Shown here: piece by piece, positions 50,911 to 63,756 of the stretch
Layout: the number at the start of each line of letters is the position of its first letter
Position numbering within the stretch: position 1 is the first letter of the stretch
Assembly: GCF_900105925.1 (NCBI RefSeq)
Contig: NZ_LT629791.1
Coordinates: forward strand, 7,410,001 to 7,474,000
DNA from: Jiangella alkaliphila
Lineage (GTDB): Bacteria > Actinomycetota > Actinomycetes > Jiangellales > Jiangellaceae
Reading direction: 5' to 3'
Length of the DNA stretch: 64,000 nucleotides
Notes under the pieces: generated by a model
Told to the model about the DNA's origin: nothing
Database searches by the model: none
What the model saw: only the letters and a program-made list of their open reading frames with translations
Program-made: the position numbers and the translations under genes

Positions 50911-51726
50911 TCAGTACGAGCGCGCCGCCGCGACGTCCTCGAGCGTCCGCGACTGCGACCACAGGCTCTCGAACGCGATCTTCAGCGTCGCTGCCAGCGC
51001 CTCGTGCTGCACGACCAAGGTCGTCACCGAGCCGTCACCCTCGGCGGGGTCGGGCATGTTGAACGCCACCGACCGGCCGTCGACGATGGTCAGCTTCAGC
51101 GGCAGGTCGGTGGTCAGCCTGATCTGCTCGCCCAGCGCCGCCCACGTGCGCACCCGCTCGGCCATGACCGGGTCGTCGAGGATGGACGTCTCGTAGATGG
51201 AGCGCTGCACGATGCCCGGCGGCACCGCGGCGACCGTCGGCGTCGCCGCGCCCAGGTAGGGCGGGTGGACGAACGTCAGCACCTCGTGCCGGGCCTCGGT
51301 CCACAGCTGCTGGACCCGCTCGACGGCGTGCTCGCGGTCGCGCAGCACCTCGACGTAGTCGAAGGGGTGGCCGTGGTCCTGGCCGGCCTGGAACAGCGGC
51401 CGCAGCTGGCCGGCGAGGTCCGTCGTGGCCTGCGCCAGCCGGTCCAGCTCGCGCCGGCGCACGGCCAGCAGCAGCTCGGTGACGTGGTCGGGCGGCTGCG
51501 CCCGATAGCGGACCGCCTGGCCGGGCACCTGCACCACCAGCCCGCGCTCGGCCAGCGTCGCCAGGACGTCGTAAGCGCGCTGCCGCGGGACGGACGCCAT
51601 GCGCGAGATCTCCGCGGGGGTGGCGTCGCGGCGGCCGGCGAGCGCGACGTAGGCCCGCGCTTCGTAGCTGGTCAGGCCCAGGTCGACCAGGCCGGCGACG
51701 TTCGCGGACGTGTCCATGCGCTTCAC
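50911..51726 (-). CDS. TrmB-family transcriptional regulator
   Basis: The 271-residue protein has the TrmB N-terminal winged helix: LVDLGLTSYEARAYVALAGRR, ATPAEISRMASVPRQRAYDVLATLAERGLV. A coiled coil follows (about 90-110), then a PLD-like sensor (EVLTFVHPPYLG, IRLTTDLPLKLTIVDGRSVAF). GTG 51726 and ATG 51717 are both possible starts. It is divergent from a secreted subtilase gene, and an inverted repeat TGTCACCA-N7-TGGTGACA is eight bases before its start. Confidence 0.85.
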   Translation of the reverse strand: MKRMDTSANVAGLVDLGLTSYEARAYVALAGRRDATPAEISRMASVPRQRAYDVLATLAERGLVVQVPGQAVRYRAQPPDHVTELLLAVRRRELDRLAQATTDLAGQLRPLFQAGQDHGHPFDYVEVLRDREHAVERVQQLWTEARHEVLTFVHPPYLGAATPTVAAVPPGIVQRSIYETSILDDPVMAERVRTWAALGEQIRLTTDLPLKLTIVDGRSVAFNMPDPAEGDGSVTTLVVQHEALAATLKIAFESLWSQSRTLEDVAAARSY

Positions 51727-51733
51727 CCTAATG

Positions 51734-51756
51734 TGTCACCATTGACAGTGGTGACA
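51734..51756. promoter_or_regulatory. TrmB operator overlapping a -35 box
   Basis: TGTCACCA and TGGTGACA are exact inverted arms with a 7-base spacer. The spacer contains TTGACA, the probable -35 box of the subtilase promoter (51742-51771), so a bound regulator would block that promoter and also that of its own gene. Confidence 0.65.
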
Positions 51757-51771
51757 GCCTTCGTCTAGTTT
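51742..51771 (+). promoter_or_regulatory. Promoter of the subtilase gene
   Basis: TTGACA (51742-51747), 18 bases, TAGTTT (51766-51771). This gives a 5' untranslated region of about 200 bases before the ATG at 51979. Confidence 0.55.
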
Positions 51772-51777
51772 CACCCG

Positions 51778-51978
51778 TTACCGGGCAGCTCCTGGCAATG
51801 CATGGCGCCGCACGCCATCGGCCCGGAAACCCTCGCTCCGGAGGAGGCCGGTGATGCCGACGCGATCGCGTTGTCTCCGGCACCCACTCCAATCCCGCCC
51901 GCCCGTTCGCGCGTACTACAGATCCGCCGGCCACCACACCCCGGAGTGGCCGGCGGGTTCGTCGTTGAAGGAGCCCGC
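51778..51978 (+). promoter_or_regulatory. Long structured leader of the subtilase mRNA (candidate cis-regulatory RNA)
   Basis: About 200 bases are transcribed but not coding. ATGGC/GCCAT (51800-51821) and CGGCC/GGCCG arms (near 51824-51855) can fold. An 11-bp hairpin (CCGCCGGCCAC 51924-51934 with GTGGCCGGCGG 51946-51956) stands 22 bases before the ATG. I could not match it to a named riboswitch; c-di-AMP (ydaO) leaders of actinobacterial wall enzymes are the first family to test. Confidence 0.4.
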
Positions 51979-56400
<4,422 letters not shown>

Positions 56401-56420
56401 TGATCTGACCAGCACTGACG

Positions 56421-56464
56421 CCGGCGCGGCGGGTTCCTCTCGGGGCCCGCCGCGCCGGTGTTTT
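56421..56464 (+). terminator. Intrinsic terminator after the subtilase gene
   Basis: CCGGCGCGGCGGG (56421-56433) pairs with CCCGCCGCGCCGG (56446-56458) over 13 base pairs, followed by TGTTTT. It lies 20 bases past the stop and next to the convergent RIO kinase gene, whose transcription it could also end. Confidence 0.8.
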
Positions 56465-56468
56465 GACG

Positions 56469-57416
56469 TCAGTCCAGCCTGGCGTCGGCGGCGAGGTCGC
56501 TGCCGAGCCGGTCGACGCGGGCCGGGTCGAGGCCGCGGGCGACGAACCAGCCGCCGACGTTGCGCACGTCGCGGTCGAGAAACTCGCGGCCGTGCGGGTT
56601 CCCGACCACATCCACGATCTGCGGCACGTCGATGACCACCAGCCGGCCGTGCTGCACCAGCAGGTTGTACGCGGACAGGTCGCCGTGCGCGTACCCGGCC
56701 AGCGCCAGCAGCGACAGGTTGTGCGCCAGCTGCTCCCACAGGTCGTGCAGCTCGGCGGTGTCGGGGCGCAGCTGGGCCAGTCGCGGCGCCGCGCCGCCAC
56801 CGTCGTCGTCGATGAACTCCATGAGCAGTTCAGTGCCGACGATCTGTACCGGGTAGGGGACGGCGACGCCCGCGCTATGGAGCGTCGAGAGTGCGGCGAA
56901 CTCGGCGTGCGCCCACTGCCCGGCGACCGCCTCGCGGCCGAACGCGCTGCCCTTGGCCATGGCCCGGTTGACGCGCGACTCCCGGTCGCGGCGGCCCTCG
57001 CGGTAGCCGACGTCGCGGTGGAACATGCGATGCTTCGGGTCGCGGTAGCGCTTGGCCGCCATGAGCGTGCGACGGGTGGCCTCCGGGACCGACCGCTCCA
57101 CCAGGAAGACGTCGGCCTCCTTGCCGGTCTTGAGGATGCCGAGCTCGGTGTCGACGGCGCCGAGCTCGGTGATGACCCAGTCCGGGTGCGGCCGCGGACC
57201 CCGCTGGGTCGGCGTCGAGTCGGGCCAGGTGGTCCATCGGTCCCCGTACGGCGGGTCGTCGGTGACCGCCTCTTCGCCGGGCGGGGTAAGGCCGTACTTC
57301 GCGGCGTACTCCGCGAACGTGGTGTCGAGGCTGCGGTGGGCGACCTCGCCGCGGTCTTCGCGGGTGCGGGCGCGCCCGCGGGAACGCATGGGGCGGAACT
57401 CATCGTGGTTGGGCAC
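56469..57416 (-). CDS. RIO1-family serine protein kinase
   Basis: The 315-residue protein has the RIO pattern: ILKTGKEADVFLVE (nucleotide loop with STGKEA-like motif), MAAKRYRD (Lys), YAHGDLSAYNLLV (catalytic Asp and Asn) and LVVIDVPQIVDVVGNP (metal Asp). RIO kinases mature ribosomes in eukaryotes and archaea; bacterial members are common in actinobacteria with unclear targets. GTG 57416 was chosen because GGAGA stands at the correct distance. A leader of about 60 residues precedes the kinase core. Confidence 0.87.
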   Translation of the reverse strand: MPNHDEFRPMRSRGRARTREDRGEVAHRSLDTTFAEYAAKYGLTPPGEEAVTDDPPYGDRWTTWPDSTPTQRGPRPHPDWVITELGAVDTELGILKTGKEADVFLVERSVPEATRRTLMAAKRYRDPKHRMFHRDVGYREGRRDRESRVNRAMAKGSAFGREAVAGQWAHAEFAALSTLHSAGVAVPYPVQIVGTELLMEFIDDDGGGAAPRLAQLRPDTAELHDLWEQLAHNLSLLALAGYAHGDLSAYNLLVQHGRLVVIDVPQIVDVVGNPHGREFLDRDVRNVGGWFVARGLDPARVDRLGSDLAADARLD

Positions 57417-57765
57417 TGCGGTGGTCTCCTGACGAAGGAGGTCCCCACCGTGTGCTGTCGGCTCCGGTAGTCCGGTGTCAGGCGGTGGGAACGGCGAAGT
57501 GAGGGCCGTATGGCGCGCAGACGACAGCGCGCCGCCTCGAGTGGGCAGCCATCGGACACGCCTCCCTTCGCCTCGCCGGGCGTCTCCTCGACCCCGGCCC
57601 ATCTCTCCGCCGCCAAGCCAACCCGTTCCGCAACCCCCAGCGCAACCCAATTTCCCGCCGCCGGCCGAGCACCGCGTCGTCCACAAGGCCCTCGACTTGG
57701 CCGAGTCGTCCACAAATCACCAGACCGGCCCGGCCCGGATGATCTTCTCTGGACAGGCTGTCCAT
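57417..57765. other. 349-base divergent region
   Basis: I see no gene or clear operator. CGTCCACAA occurs twice (about 57676 and 57707). GAAGGAGG near 57435 is a stray ribosome-binding-like sequence without a usable start. Confidence 0.45.
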
Positions 57766-58851
57766 ATGGGATCGCGACTGACGTGCCTGCCACCCGACGT
57801 GACCGAGCTCCTGCGCGCCGGCGCCGGACTCATCCACACCTCTGCGGCCGCGGCGGGCGGTGTCACGGCCGGCCGCCTCTCCCGTCTGGTCGATGCCGGC
57901 CTGCTGGTACGCCTCGGCCCCGGGTCGTACACCTCAGCAGAGGTGCTTCGCCGAGCCGATCCGGCCGAACGGCATACGATCACCGCCCGCGCGTTCGCCC
58001 GTCGATGCGGCCCCGACGTCTACCTGACCGAGTGGTCGGCCGCGGCGACGTGGCGATTGCCGGCGACCCACCAGTACTCCATGCCACCCGCGGTCGCCCG
58101 TCCTTGCGCTCCTGGGCGAGGGGCGACGAGCACGCCAGGTGGACGGATCCTGGTCTCGCGCCTGCCTGAGGAACACTGCCGGACGGTGGCCGATGTCGGC
58201 GTCATGAGTCCGGCCTGGGCTGTGTGCACGCTCGCCACCACCGCGCCGGTCATCGACGCACTGATCGCCGCCGATTCCGCTGTCAGGTCTGGCGCCGACC
58301 TCGACGACGCCCTTCGCCAGATGGGCAGGTGGCCGGGCAAGGGACGCGCGCGATGGGTCGCCACCCACGCCGACCCATGCGCCGAGACGCCGATCGAGAC
58401 GCTGGGCCGGTTCACCTGCATCGAGTTCGGCCTGCCGATGCCGGTGGCCAACGCGTGGGTCGGAGCTGACCAGCCGGAGTACCGGGTCGACGGTCTGTGG
58501 CCGTTCCACTGGGCCGTCTTCGAGGCGGACGGCGCGATCAAGTACGACAACCGCCCGGACGCATCGCGCATCGTCGCCCGCCAGGTCGAACGGGAGTGGC
58601 GACTGCGCCGGCTCGGACTCGATGTCGCCCGGTTCGGGTGGAACCTCGCGTTCCGGCGCAGGGGCGATCTGGCCCAGAGATTCCAGGCACTGCTGGCCGC
58701 CAACCATGCGCGGTCAGCACCCGTCCGCTGGTGGAAGGACGTTCCCGGCATCGGTCCGGCAGAACCCCGGCCCGATGACTGGCCGAGTCCGGCGCCGACG
58801 TCAATCGAGCTGCCGGCCGGCTGGGAGCGGCCGGCCGGACGACCTCGATAG
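57766..58851 (+). CDS. AbiEi-like/DUF559-type protein
   Basis: The 361-residue protein has an N-terminal winged helix (LIHTSAAAAGGVTAGRLSRLVDAGLLVRLGPGSYTS), AWAVCTLATTAPVIDALIAADSAV in the middle and a Vsr/DUF559-like end (YRVDGLWPFHWAVFEADGAIKYD, then REWRLRRLGLDVARFGW). It is the second protein of this kind in the window (the other at 35190). ATG 57766 was preferred; an ATG at 57739 is also in frame. No toxin gene is adjacent. Confidence 0.6.
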   Translation: MGSRLTCLPPDVTELLRAGAGLIHTSAAAAGGVTAGRLSRLVDAGLLVRLGPGSYTSAEVLRRADPAERHTITARAFARRCGPDVYLTEWSAAATWRLPATHQYSMPPAVARPCAPGRGATSTPGGRILVSRLPEEHCRTVADVGVMSPAWAVCTLATTAPVIDALIAADSAVRSGADLDDALRQMGRWPGKGRARWVATHADPCAETPIETLGRFTCIEFGLPMPVANAWVGADQPEYRVDGLWPFHWAVFEADGAIKYDNRPDASRIVARQVEREWRLRRLGLDVARFGWNLAFRRRGDLAQRFQALLAANHARSAPVRWWKDVPGIGPAEPRPDDWPSPAPTSIELPAGWERPAGRPR

Positions 58852-58935
58852 CGCCAGTTACGCTACGGGGCCGAACTGGACCGTTTCGCGCGTCGCCGGC
58901 TATGGAACTCGCAAAGGACGCCGGACGACGCCGGC

Positions 58936-59499
58936 TCAGGACTCGGTGGACGTGAGGCGGGCGCGGAGGGCGGCGCCCTTCTCGGTCGCCGCCTCCTCGA
59001 GGGACGTGCGGAAGACGTCGAGGCGGTCGCGTAGTGCGGAGTCGGCCGTCGCCAGGATGCGGGCGGCCAGCAGGCCGGCGTTCCGGGCACCGCCGACGGA
59101 GACTGTGGCGACGGGGACGCCGGCGGGCATCTGGACGATGGACAGCAGCGAGTCCAGGCCGTCCAGGTACTTCAGCGGCACCGGGACCCCGATGACGGGC
59201 AGCGACGTCACCGAGGCGAGCATGCCGGGCAGGTGCGCGGCCCCGCCGGCGCCGGCGATCAGGACGCGCAGTCCGCGGCCGGCCGCCGCCGCGCCGTAGG
59301 CGAGCATGGCCTGCGGCATCCGGTGTGCCGACACCACGCCGACCTCGTACGGCACGGCCAGCTCGTCCAGCGCCTCGGCGGCGGCGGACATCACCGGCCA
59401 GTCGGAATCCGAGCCCATCACGATGCCAGCGAGCGGCGCGTCCCCACCGCGGGGCGTGACCAACGAGCCGACGTCCGTGCCGGCCCCGACCTCACTCAT
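58936..59499 (-). CDS. purE: 5-(carboxyamino)imidazole ribonucleotide mutase
   Basis: The 187-residue protein has [19 protein letters not shown] (catalytic His) and [14 protein letters not shown], the three PurE signatures. It moves the carboxyl group of N5-CAIR to give CAIR in purine synthesis. It is the second gene of the pair: PurK precedes it, with an eight-base overlap. An N-terminal extension of about 22 residues comes before the conserved core. Confidence 0.95.
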   Translation of the reverse strand: MSEVGAGTDVGSLVTPRGGDAPLAGIVMGSDSDWPVMSAAAEALDELAVPYEVGVVSAHRMPQAMLAYGAAAAGRGLRVLIAGAGGAAHLPGMLASVTSLPVIGVPVPLKYLDGLDSLLSIVQMPAGVPVATVSVGGARNAGLLAARILATADSALRDRLDVFRTSLEEAATEKGAALRARLTSTES

Positions 59500-60655
59500 C
59501 GATGTCCCCTCGGATGTAGTCGGCGGCGTGCCAGGCCCGTTCCCGCAGCTCAGCCAGGTCCGAACCGTACGCCGTCACATGGCCGACCTTCCGGCCGGGT
59601 CGCACGCCCTTGCCGTACCAGTGCACCTTCAGCTCCGGATCGCGCGCCATGACGTGGCGATACGCCGGGTAGACGTCGGGGAGGTCGCCGCCCAGCAGGT
59701 TGACCATGACGGTGTACGGCGCCCGCGCGACCGGGGAGCCCAGCGGGAGGTCCAGCACCGCCCGCAGGTGGTTCTCGAACTGGCTGGTGACGGCGCCGTC
59801 GATGGACCAGTGCCCGGAGTTGTGCGGCCGCATCGCCAGCTCGTTGACCAGCAGCCGCCCGTCGACGGTCTCGAACAGCTCGACCGCCAGCACACCGACC
59901 ACGTCCAGCGATGACGCCACCGCCAGCGCGAGCCGCTGCGCCTCGACCGCGAGCTCGGACGACAGCCCCGGCGCCGGCGCGACCACCTCGACGCAGATGC
60001 CGTCGCGCTGCACGGACTCGACGACGGGGTACGCGACGGCCTGGCCGTGCGGCGAGCGGGCGACGACGGCGGACAGCTCGCGTGCGTAGTCGACCCGCTC
60101 CTCCGCCAGCACGGGGACACCGGCCCGGAACGGCTCGGCGACGGTCTCGGAAGACTCCGGCGTCCCGGCGGGCACCAGCCAGACGCCCTTGCCGTCGTAC
60201 CCGCCACGCGTGGTCTTGAGGACGACGTCGCCGCCCACCGAGGCGGCGAACGGCGCGACGTCGGCCGGCGAGGCCACGATCGTCCAGCGCGGGCAGGGGA
60301 TCCCGAGCGACGTCAGCCGCGACCGCATCACGCCCTTGTCCTGGGCGTGCAGCAGCGCCACCGAACCGGGCCGCACCAGCACACCGTCGGCCTCCAACGC
60401 CTCCAGAGCGAAAGGCGGCACGTGCTCGTGGTCGAACGTCAGCACGTCGCACCCGGCGGCGAACGCGCGCAGGTCGGCCAGCGCCTTCTCGTCGGCGATC
60501 ACCGGGTCGTTGACCACCTGCGCCGCCGACTCCTCCGCAGTCGCGGCCAGCACCTTCAGCCGCACGCCGAGGGCCACCGCGGCCGGCTGGGTCATCCGGG
60601 CCAGTTGGCCCCCGCCGACCATGCCCACCACGGGCCACGTCGCATCATCACCCAC
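59492..60655 (-). CDS. purK: 5-(carboxyamino)imidazole ribonucleotide synthase
   Basis: The 387-residue ATP-grasp protein begins [13 protein letters not shown] and has [22 protein letters not shown] (ATP lid), [35 protein letters not shown] (metal and substrate residues). It makes N5-CAIR from AIR, bicarbonate and ATP for PurE. GTG start. It is divergent from the GtrA gene. Confidence 0.95.
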   Translation of the reverse strand: MGDDATWPVVGMVGGGQLARMTQPAAVALGVRLKVLAATAEESAAQVVNDPVIADEKALADLRAFAAGCDVLTFDHEHVPPFALEALEADGVLVRPGSVALLHAQDKGVMRSRLTSLGIPCPRWTIVASPADVAPFAASVGGDVVLKTTRGGYDGKGVWLVPAGTPESSETVAEPFRAGVPVLAEERVDYARELSAVVARSPHGQAVAYPVVESVQRDGICVEVVAPAPGLSSELAVEAQRLALAVASSLDVVGVLAVELFETVDGRLLVNELAMRPHNSGHWSIDGAVTSQFENHLRAVLDLPLGSPVARAPYTVMVNLLGGDLPDVYPAYRHVMARDPELKVHWYGKGVRPGRKVGHVTAYGSDLAELRERAWHAADYIRGDIDE

Positions 60656-60773
60656 GGGCCACGAGCGTACGGCACCGGCCGCACAGCCACGCCGTGAGAC
60701 GAACGATCAACGCCTGACCTGCGGCGAAAGAGCAGAATGCGACTATCCGGGCGGCGTGCCTTACCCTGGGGCC

Positions 60774-61292
60774 GTGCTGGATACCGCACCGCCGAAGCGC
60801 CGCACCCCGCGTCTGCCGGGTGCGGTGTCCCGACTCTGGTACGGCCTGCACCACCTGATCCGCGAGGCAGCCAAGTTCGCCACCGTCGGTGGCGTCGGCT
60901 TCATCGTCGACCTCGCGATCTTCAACGCGCTGCTGTTCTGGGGCCCGGGCGGCGTCGGCCCGCTGCACGACTCCCCGCTGTGGGCCAAGACCATCGCCGT
61001 CGTCGGCGCCACCTCGGTCACCTACACCGGGAACCGGCTCTGGACGTTCCGGCACCGCGCCCGCACCGGCCTGGCCCGCGAGTACACGCTGTTCTTCGTG
61101 CTCAACGGCATCGGGCTGGGCATCGCGCTGGCCTGCCTCGGGTTCTCCCGCTACGTGCTGGGCCTGTCCGGCCCGCTGGCCGACAACATCGCCGCCAACG
61201 TCGTCGGGCTGCTGCTTGGCACGCTGTTCCGGTTCTGGTCGTACCGCACCTGGGTGTTCCCGGCGCACCGGGTCCAGGAGCAGACGACTTAA
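60774..61292 (+). CDS. GtrA-family membrane protein
   Basis: The 172-residue protein has four helices: FATVGGVGFIVDLAIFNALLFW first, then KTIAVVGATSVTYTGNRLWTFRH, FVLNGIGLGIALACLGFSRYVLG and NIAANVVGLLLGTLFRFWSYRTWVF, the GtrA pattern. These proteins flip or assist transfer of polyprenyl-linked sugars for wall glycans. TTACCCT lies 5 bases before the GTG start, so it may be a -10 box with a leaderless message. It is beside purK in many actinobacteria. Confidence 0.88.
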   Translation: MLDTAPPKRRTPRLPGAVSRLWYGLHHLIREAAKFATVGGVGFIVDLAIFNALLFWGPGGVGPLHDSPLWAKTIAVVGATSVTYTGNRLWTFRHRARTGLAREYTLFFVLNGIGLGIALACLGFSRYVLGLSGPLADNIAANVVGLLLGTLFRFWSYRTWVFPAHRVQEQTT

Positions 61293-61302
61293 GGCTGCGG
61301 TC

Positions 61303-62211
61303 TCAGCGCACCGCGGGCCCGGCCCGCAGGACCTGGGAGTCGAGCTTGCGGCCGACCAGCCGCTCGGCCAGCCCGGCCGCCTCGATCATGGCCGGCAGGT
61401 CGATGCCGGTGTCGATGCCCATGTCCTCGAGCAGGTACACCAGCTCCTCCGTCGCGATGTTGCCCGACGCCCCGGGCGCGTACGGGCAGCCGCCCAGGCC
61501 GCCGACCGAGGCGTCGAAGTCGTCGACACCCAACTCCAACGCCGCGTAGACGTTGGCCAGCCCGGTGCCGCGGGTGTTGTGGAAGTGCAGGCCCAGCGGC
61601 AGCTCCGGGTGCGCCGACCGCGTCGCCTCGACCAGCCGGGTCACCCGCGGCGGCGTCGCCATGCCCGTCGTGTCGCCGTAGGCCAGCGAGTCGACGCCGG
61701 CCGCGACGCCCCGCTCGACCACCCACAGCACCCGGTCGACCGGCACGTCACCCTCGTACGGGCAGCCCCACGCCGTCGACACGATCAGCTGCAACGTCCC
61801 GCCCGCCGCGTGCACCAGAGTCGACAGCTCAGGCAATTCCCCCAAAGACTCCTCGGTGGAACGGTTGATGTTGCGCCGGTTATGCGTGTCGGACGCGGAC
61901 ACGACGACCTCGAGCTCGGTGAACCCGGCCGCCAAGGCCCGCTCGGCGCCGCGCAGGTTCGGCACCAGTGCCGAGTAGCGGACCGCCGGGTCGCGCACCA
62001 CCCGCGACCAGACCTCGTCGGCGTCGGCCATCTGCGGGATCGCCTTGGGATGGACGAACGACACCGCCTCGATGCGCCGCACGCCGGTCTTCCCGAGCGC
62101 GTCGATCAGCTCGACCTTGGCGGCCGTCGAGATCGGGTCCTCGTTCTGCAGGCCGTCGCGCGGGCCGACCTCGCGCACGCTCACCTTCGCTGGGAACGCC
62201 ACGTCACTCAC
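61303..62211 (-). CDS. Hydroxymethylglutaryl-CoA lyase
   Basis: The 302-residue barrel has VGPRDGLQNE (catalytic Arg/Asp), VSASDTHNRRN, LGLHFHNTRG (metal His pair) and VGGLGGCPYAPGASGN (catalytic Cys and Asn). It splits HMG-CoA to acetoacetate and acetyl-CoA, the last step of leucine breakdown. GTG start, eight bases overlapping the end of the enoyl-CoA hydratase gene, so the two are one operon for branched-chain or acyl-CoA breakdown. Confidence 0.93.
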   Translation of the reverse strand: MSDVAFPAKVSVREVGPRDGLQNEDPISTAAKVELIDALGKTGVRRIEAVSFVHPKAIPQMADADEVWSRVVRDPAVRYSALVPNLRGAERALAAGFTELEVVVSASDTHNRRNINRSTEESLGELPELSTLVHAAGGTLQLIVSTAWGCPYEGDVPVDRVLWVVERGVAAGVDSLAYGDTTGMATPPRVTRLVEATRSAHPELPLGLHFHNTRGTGLANVYAALELGVDDFDASVGGLGGCPYAPGASGNIATEELVYLLEDMGIDTGIDLPAMIEAAGLAERLVGRKLDSQVLRAGPAVR

Positions 62212-62989
62212 CTGGCCAATCCGGACGCCGTTTCTCGTTGAACGCCGCGACGCCCTCCTTTCTATCCCGGCTGAAGGCGGTGGCGCGCCAGGCGGCGTCC
62301 TCGATGTCCAGTCCGGCCGCGAGCGGCGCGTCGAAGCCCTGCCGCATGGCCCGCTTCGCGTTGCGGACCCCGACCGGCGAATGAGCAGCGATCGTCGCGG
62401 CCAGTTCGAGGGCGGCCGGACGCGCCGCGCCCGCGTCGACCAGCCGGTCGGCCAGCCCCAGCCGGTACGCCTCGGCGGCGTCGAGCCGACGCGCGGTGAA
62501 GATGAGGTCGGCGGCCCGGCTCCAGCCCAGCCGCCGGGTCAGCAGCTGCGTGCCGCCGCCGCCCGGGATGACGCCGACGGACACCTCGGGCAGCCCGAGG
62601 ACGGCGGTCTCGTCGATGACGACGAGGTCGCAGGACAGCGCCAGCTCCAGCCCGCCGCCGAGCGCGTGGCCGTGCACGGCGGCAACAACGGGCACCGGCA
62701 GCTCCAGCAGCCCGGTGAACATCGCCCGGAACACCAGCCGCTGCGCCCGCAGGCCGTCGTCGTCGATGGTGTTGCGTTCCTTGAGGTCCGCACCCACACA
62801 GAACGAGCGCGGCGCCGACGACGACAGCACGACGGCGCGGACGGACGGGTCGGCGGCGACGTCAGCCGTCGCCGCGGCCAGCTGCCGCGCGTGGTCGGTG
62901 GAGATCGCGTTGTGCGCCTCGGGCCGGTCGAGGACCAGCTCCGTGACACCCGGCGCATCATCGTGCCGATTGACCGTCACACTTCCCAT
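62204..62989 (-). CDS. Enoyl-CoA hydratase/isomerase family protein
   Basis: The 261-residue protein has the crotonase motifs: LDRPEAHNAIS, FCVGADLKERN (oxyanion Gly), HGHALGGGLELALSCDLVV and LPEVSVGVIPGGGGTQLLTRRLG, with the Glu of LPEVSVG at the catalytic place. It could hydrate an enoyl-CoA or methylglutaconyl-CoA, the step before HMG-CoA lyase, whose gene overlaps its end. ATG 62989 was chosen at the start of similarity. Confidence 0.9.
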   Translation of the reverse strand: MGSVTVNRHDDAPGVTELVLDRPEAHNAISTDHARQLAAATADVAADPSVRAVVLSSSAPRSFCVGADLKERNTIDDDGLRAQRLVFRAMFTGLLELPVPVVAAVHGHALGGGLELALSCDLVVIDETAVLGLPEVSVGVIPGGGGTQLLTRRLGWSRAADLIFTARRLDAAEAYRLGLADRLVDAGAARPAALELAATIAAHSPVGVRNAKRAMRQGFDAPLAAGLDIEDAAWRATAFSRDRKEGVAAFNEKRRPDWPGE

Positions 62990-63023
62990 GGCAGCCAACT
63001 TACCGGCGCAGGACGGCGGTCCC

Positions 63024-63746
63024 TCAGTCGCCCAGCGTCGAGCGCAGCGACGCCAGCTCCTTGGCCGCCTCGGACAGGTCCTTCGCGGTGTCGATGGCCC
63101 GCCAGTACGTCTCGATCGGGTACCCGGCCAGCCGCCGCTCCTTGGCCAGCGACGGGAACGTCGTGCGCTCGTGGTCGCCGACGTCGGGCAGCAGGTCGAG
63201 GATCTGCGGCGAGAACACGTACACACCGCCGTTGATCGGGTACGGCGACGGCGGCGACTCGACGAAGTCGGTGACCCGGCCCAGCTCGTCGAGCTCGACG
63301 ACGCCCCACGGCAGGCGCGGCCGGGCCAGCCCGATGGTGGCGACGGCCTGCCGCTCGCGGTGGTAGGCCGTCATGCCGCGCAGGTCGAAGCGGGTCCAGA
63401 TGTCGCCGTTGAGCGCGTACCAGCCCTCGTCGGGCGCGGGCAGCTGCTTGCCGGCGAACTTCAGCCCGCCGCCGCGGCCCAGCGGCTGGTCCTCGACGAC
63501 GGTGCGCACGCGGACCGGCAGCTCGCGGGAGTCGAGGTGGGCCAGCAGGACCTCGCTGAGGTGCCCGGCCGACACGACGACGTCGGTGACGCCGGCCTCG
63601 GCCAGCCAGTCCAACTGGTGATCGATGATGCACCGGCCGTCGATCTCGATCATCACCTTCGGGACGGTGTCGGTGTACGGCTTGAGCCGCGACCCCTGCC
63701 CACCGGCGAGGATCACGGCCTGGCGCACGGTCGCTCCGCTCGTCAT
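63024..63746 (-). CDS. Sugar-1-phosphate nucleotidyltransferase
   Basis: The 240-residue protein begins with QAVILAGGQGSRLKPYTDTVPK, the NTP-binding loop of the family, and has LNGDIW (metal Asp), INGGVYVFSP and YWRAIDT. It makes an NDP-sugar (GDP-mannose- or dTDP-glucose-like). The start ATG 63746 lies ten bases after the stop of the upstream cyclase gene. Short length, without a C-terminal beta-helix, suggests no acetyltransferase activity. It may serve the envelope glycans of the region. Confidence 0.87.
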   Translation of the reverse strand: MTSGATVRQAVILAGGQGSRLKPYTDTVPKVMIEIDGRCIIDHQLDWLAEAGVTDVVVSAGHLSEVLLAHLDSRELPVRVRTVVEDQPLGRGGGLKFAGKQLPAPDEGWYALNGDIWTRFDLRGMTAYHRERQAVATIGLARPRLPWGVVELDELGRVTDFVESPPSPYPINGGVYVFSPQILDLLPDVGDHERTTFPSLAKERRLAGYPIETYWRAIDTAKDLSEAAKELASLRSTLGD

Positions 63747-63756
63747 GTCGCGGACA

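Noticed and set aside
51778-51978. Assignment of the subtilase leader as a ydaO (c-di-AMP) or cobalamin riboswitch
   Set aside because: I could not place the conserved cores of either family; only local hairpins are certain.
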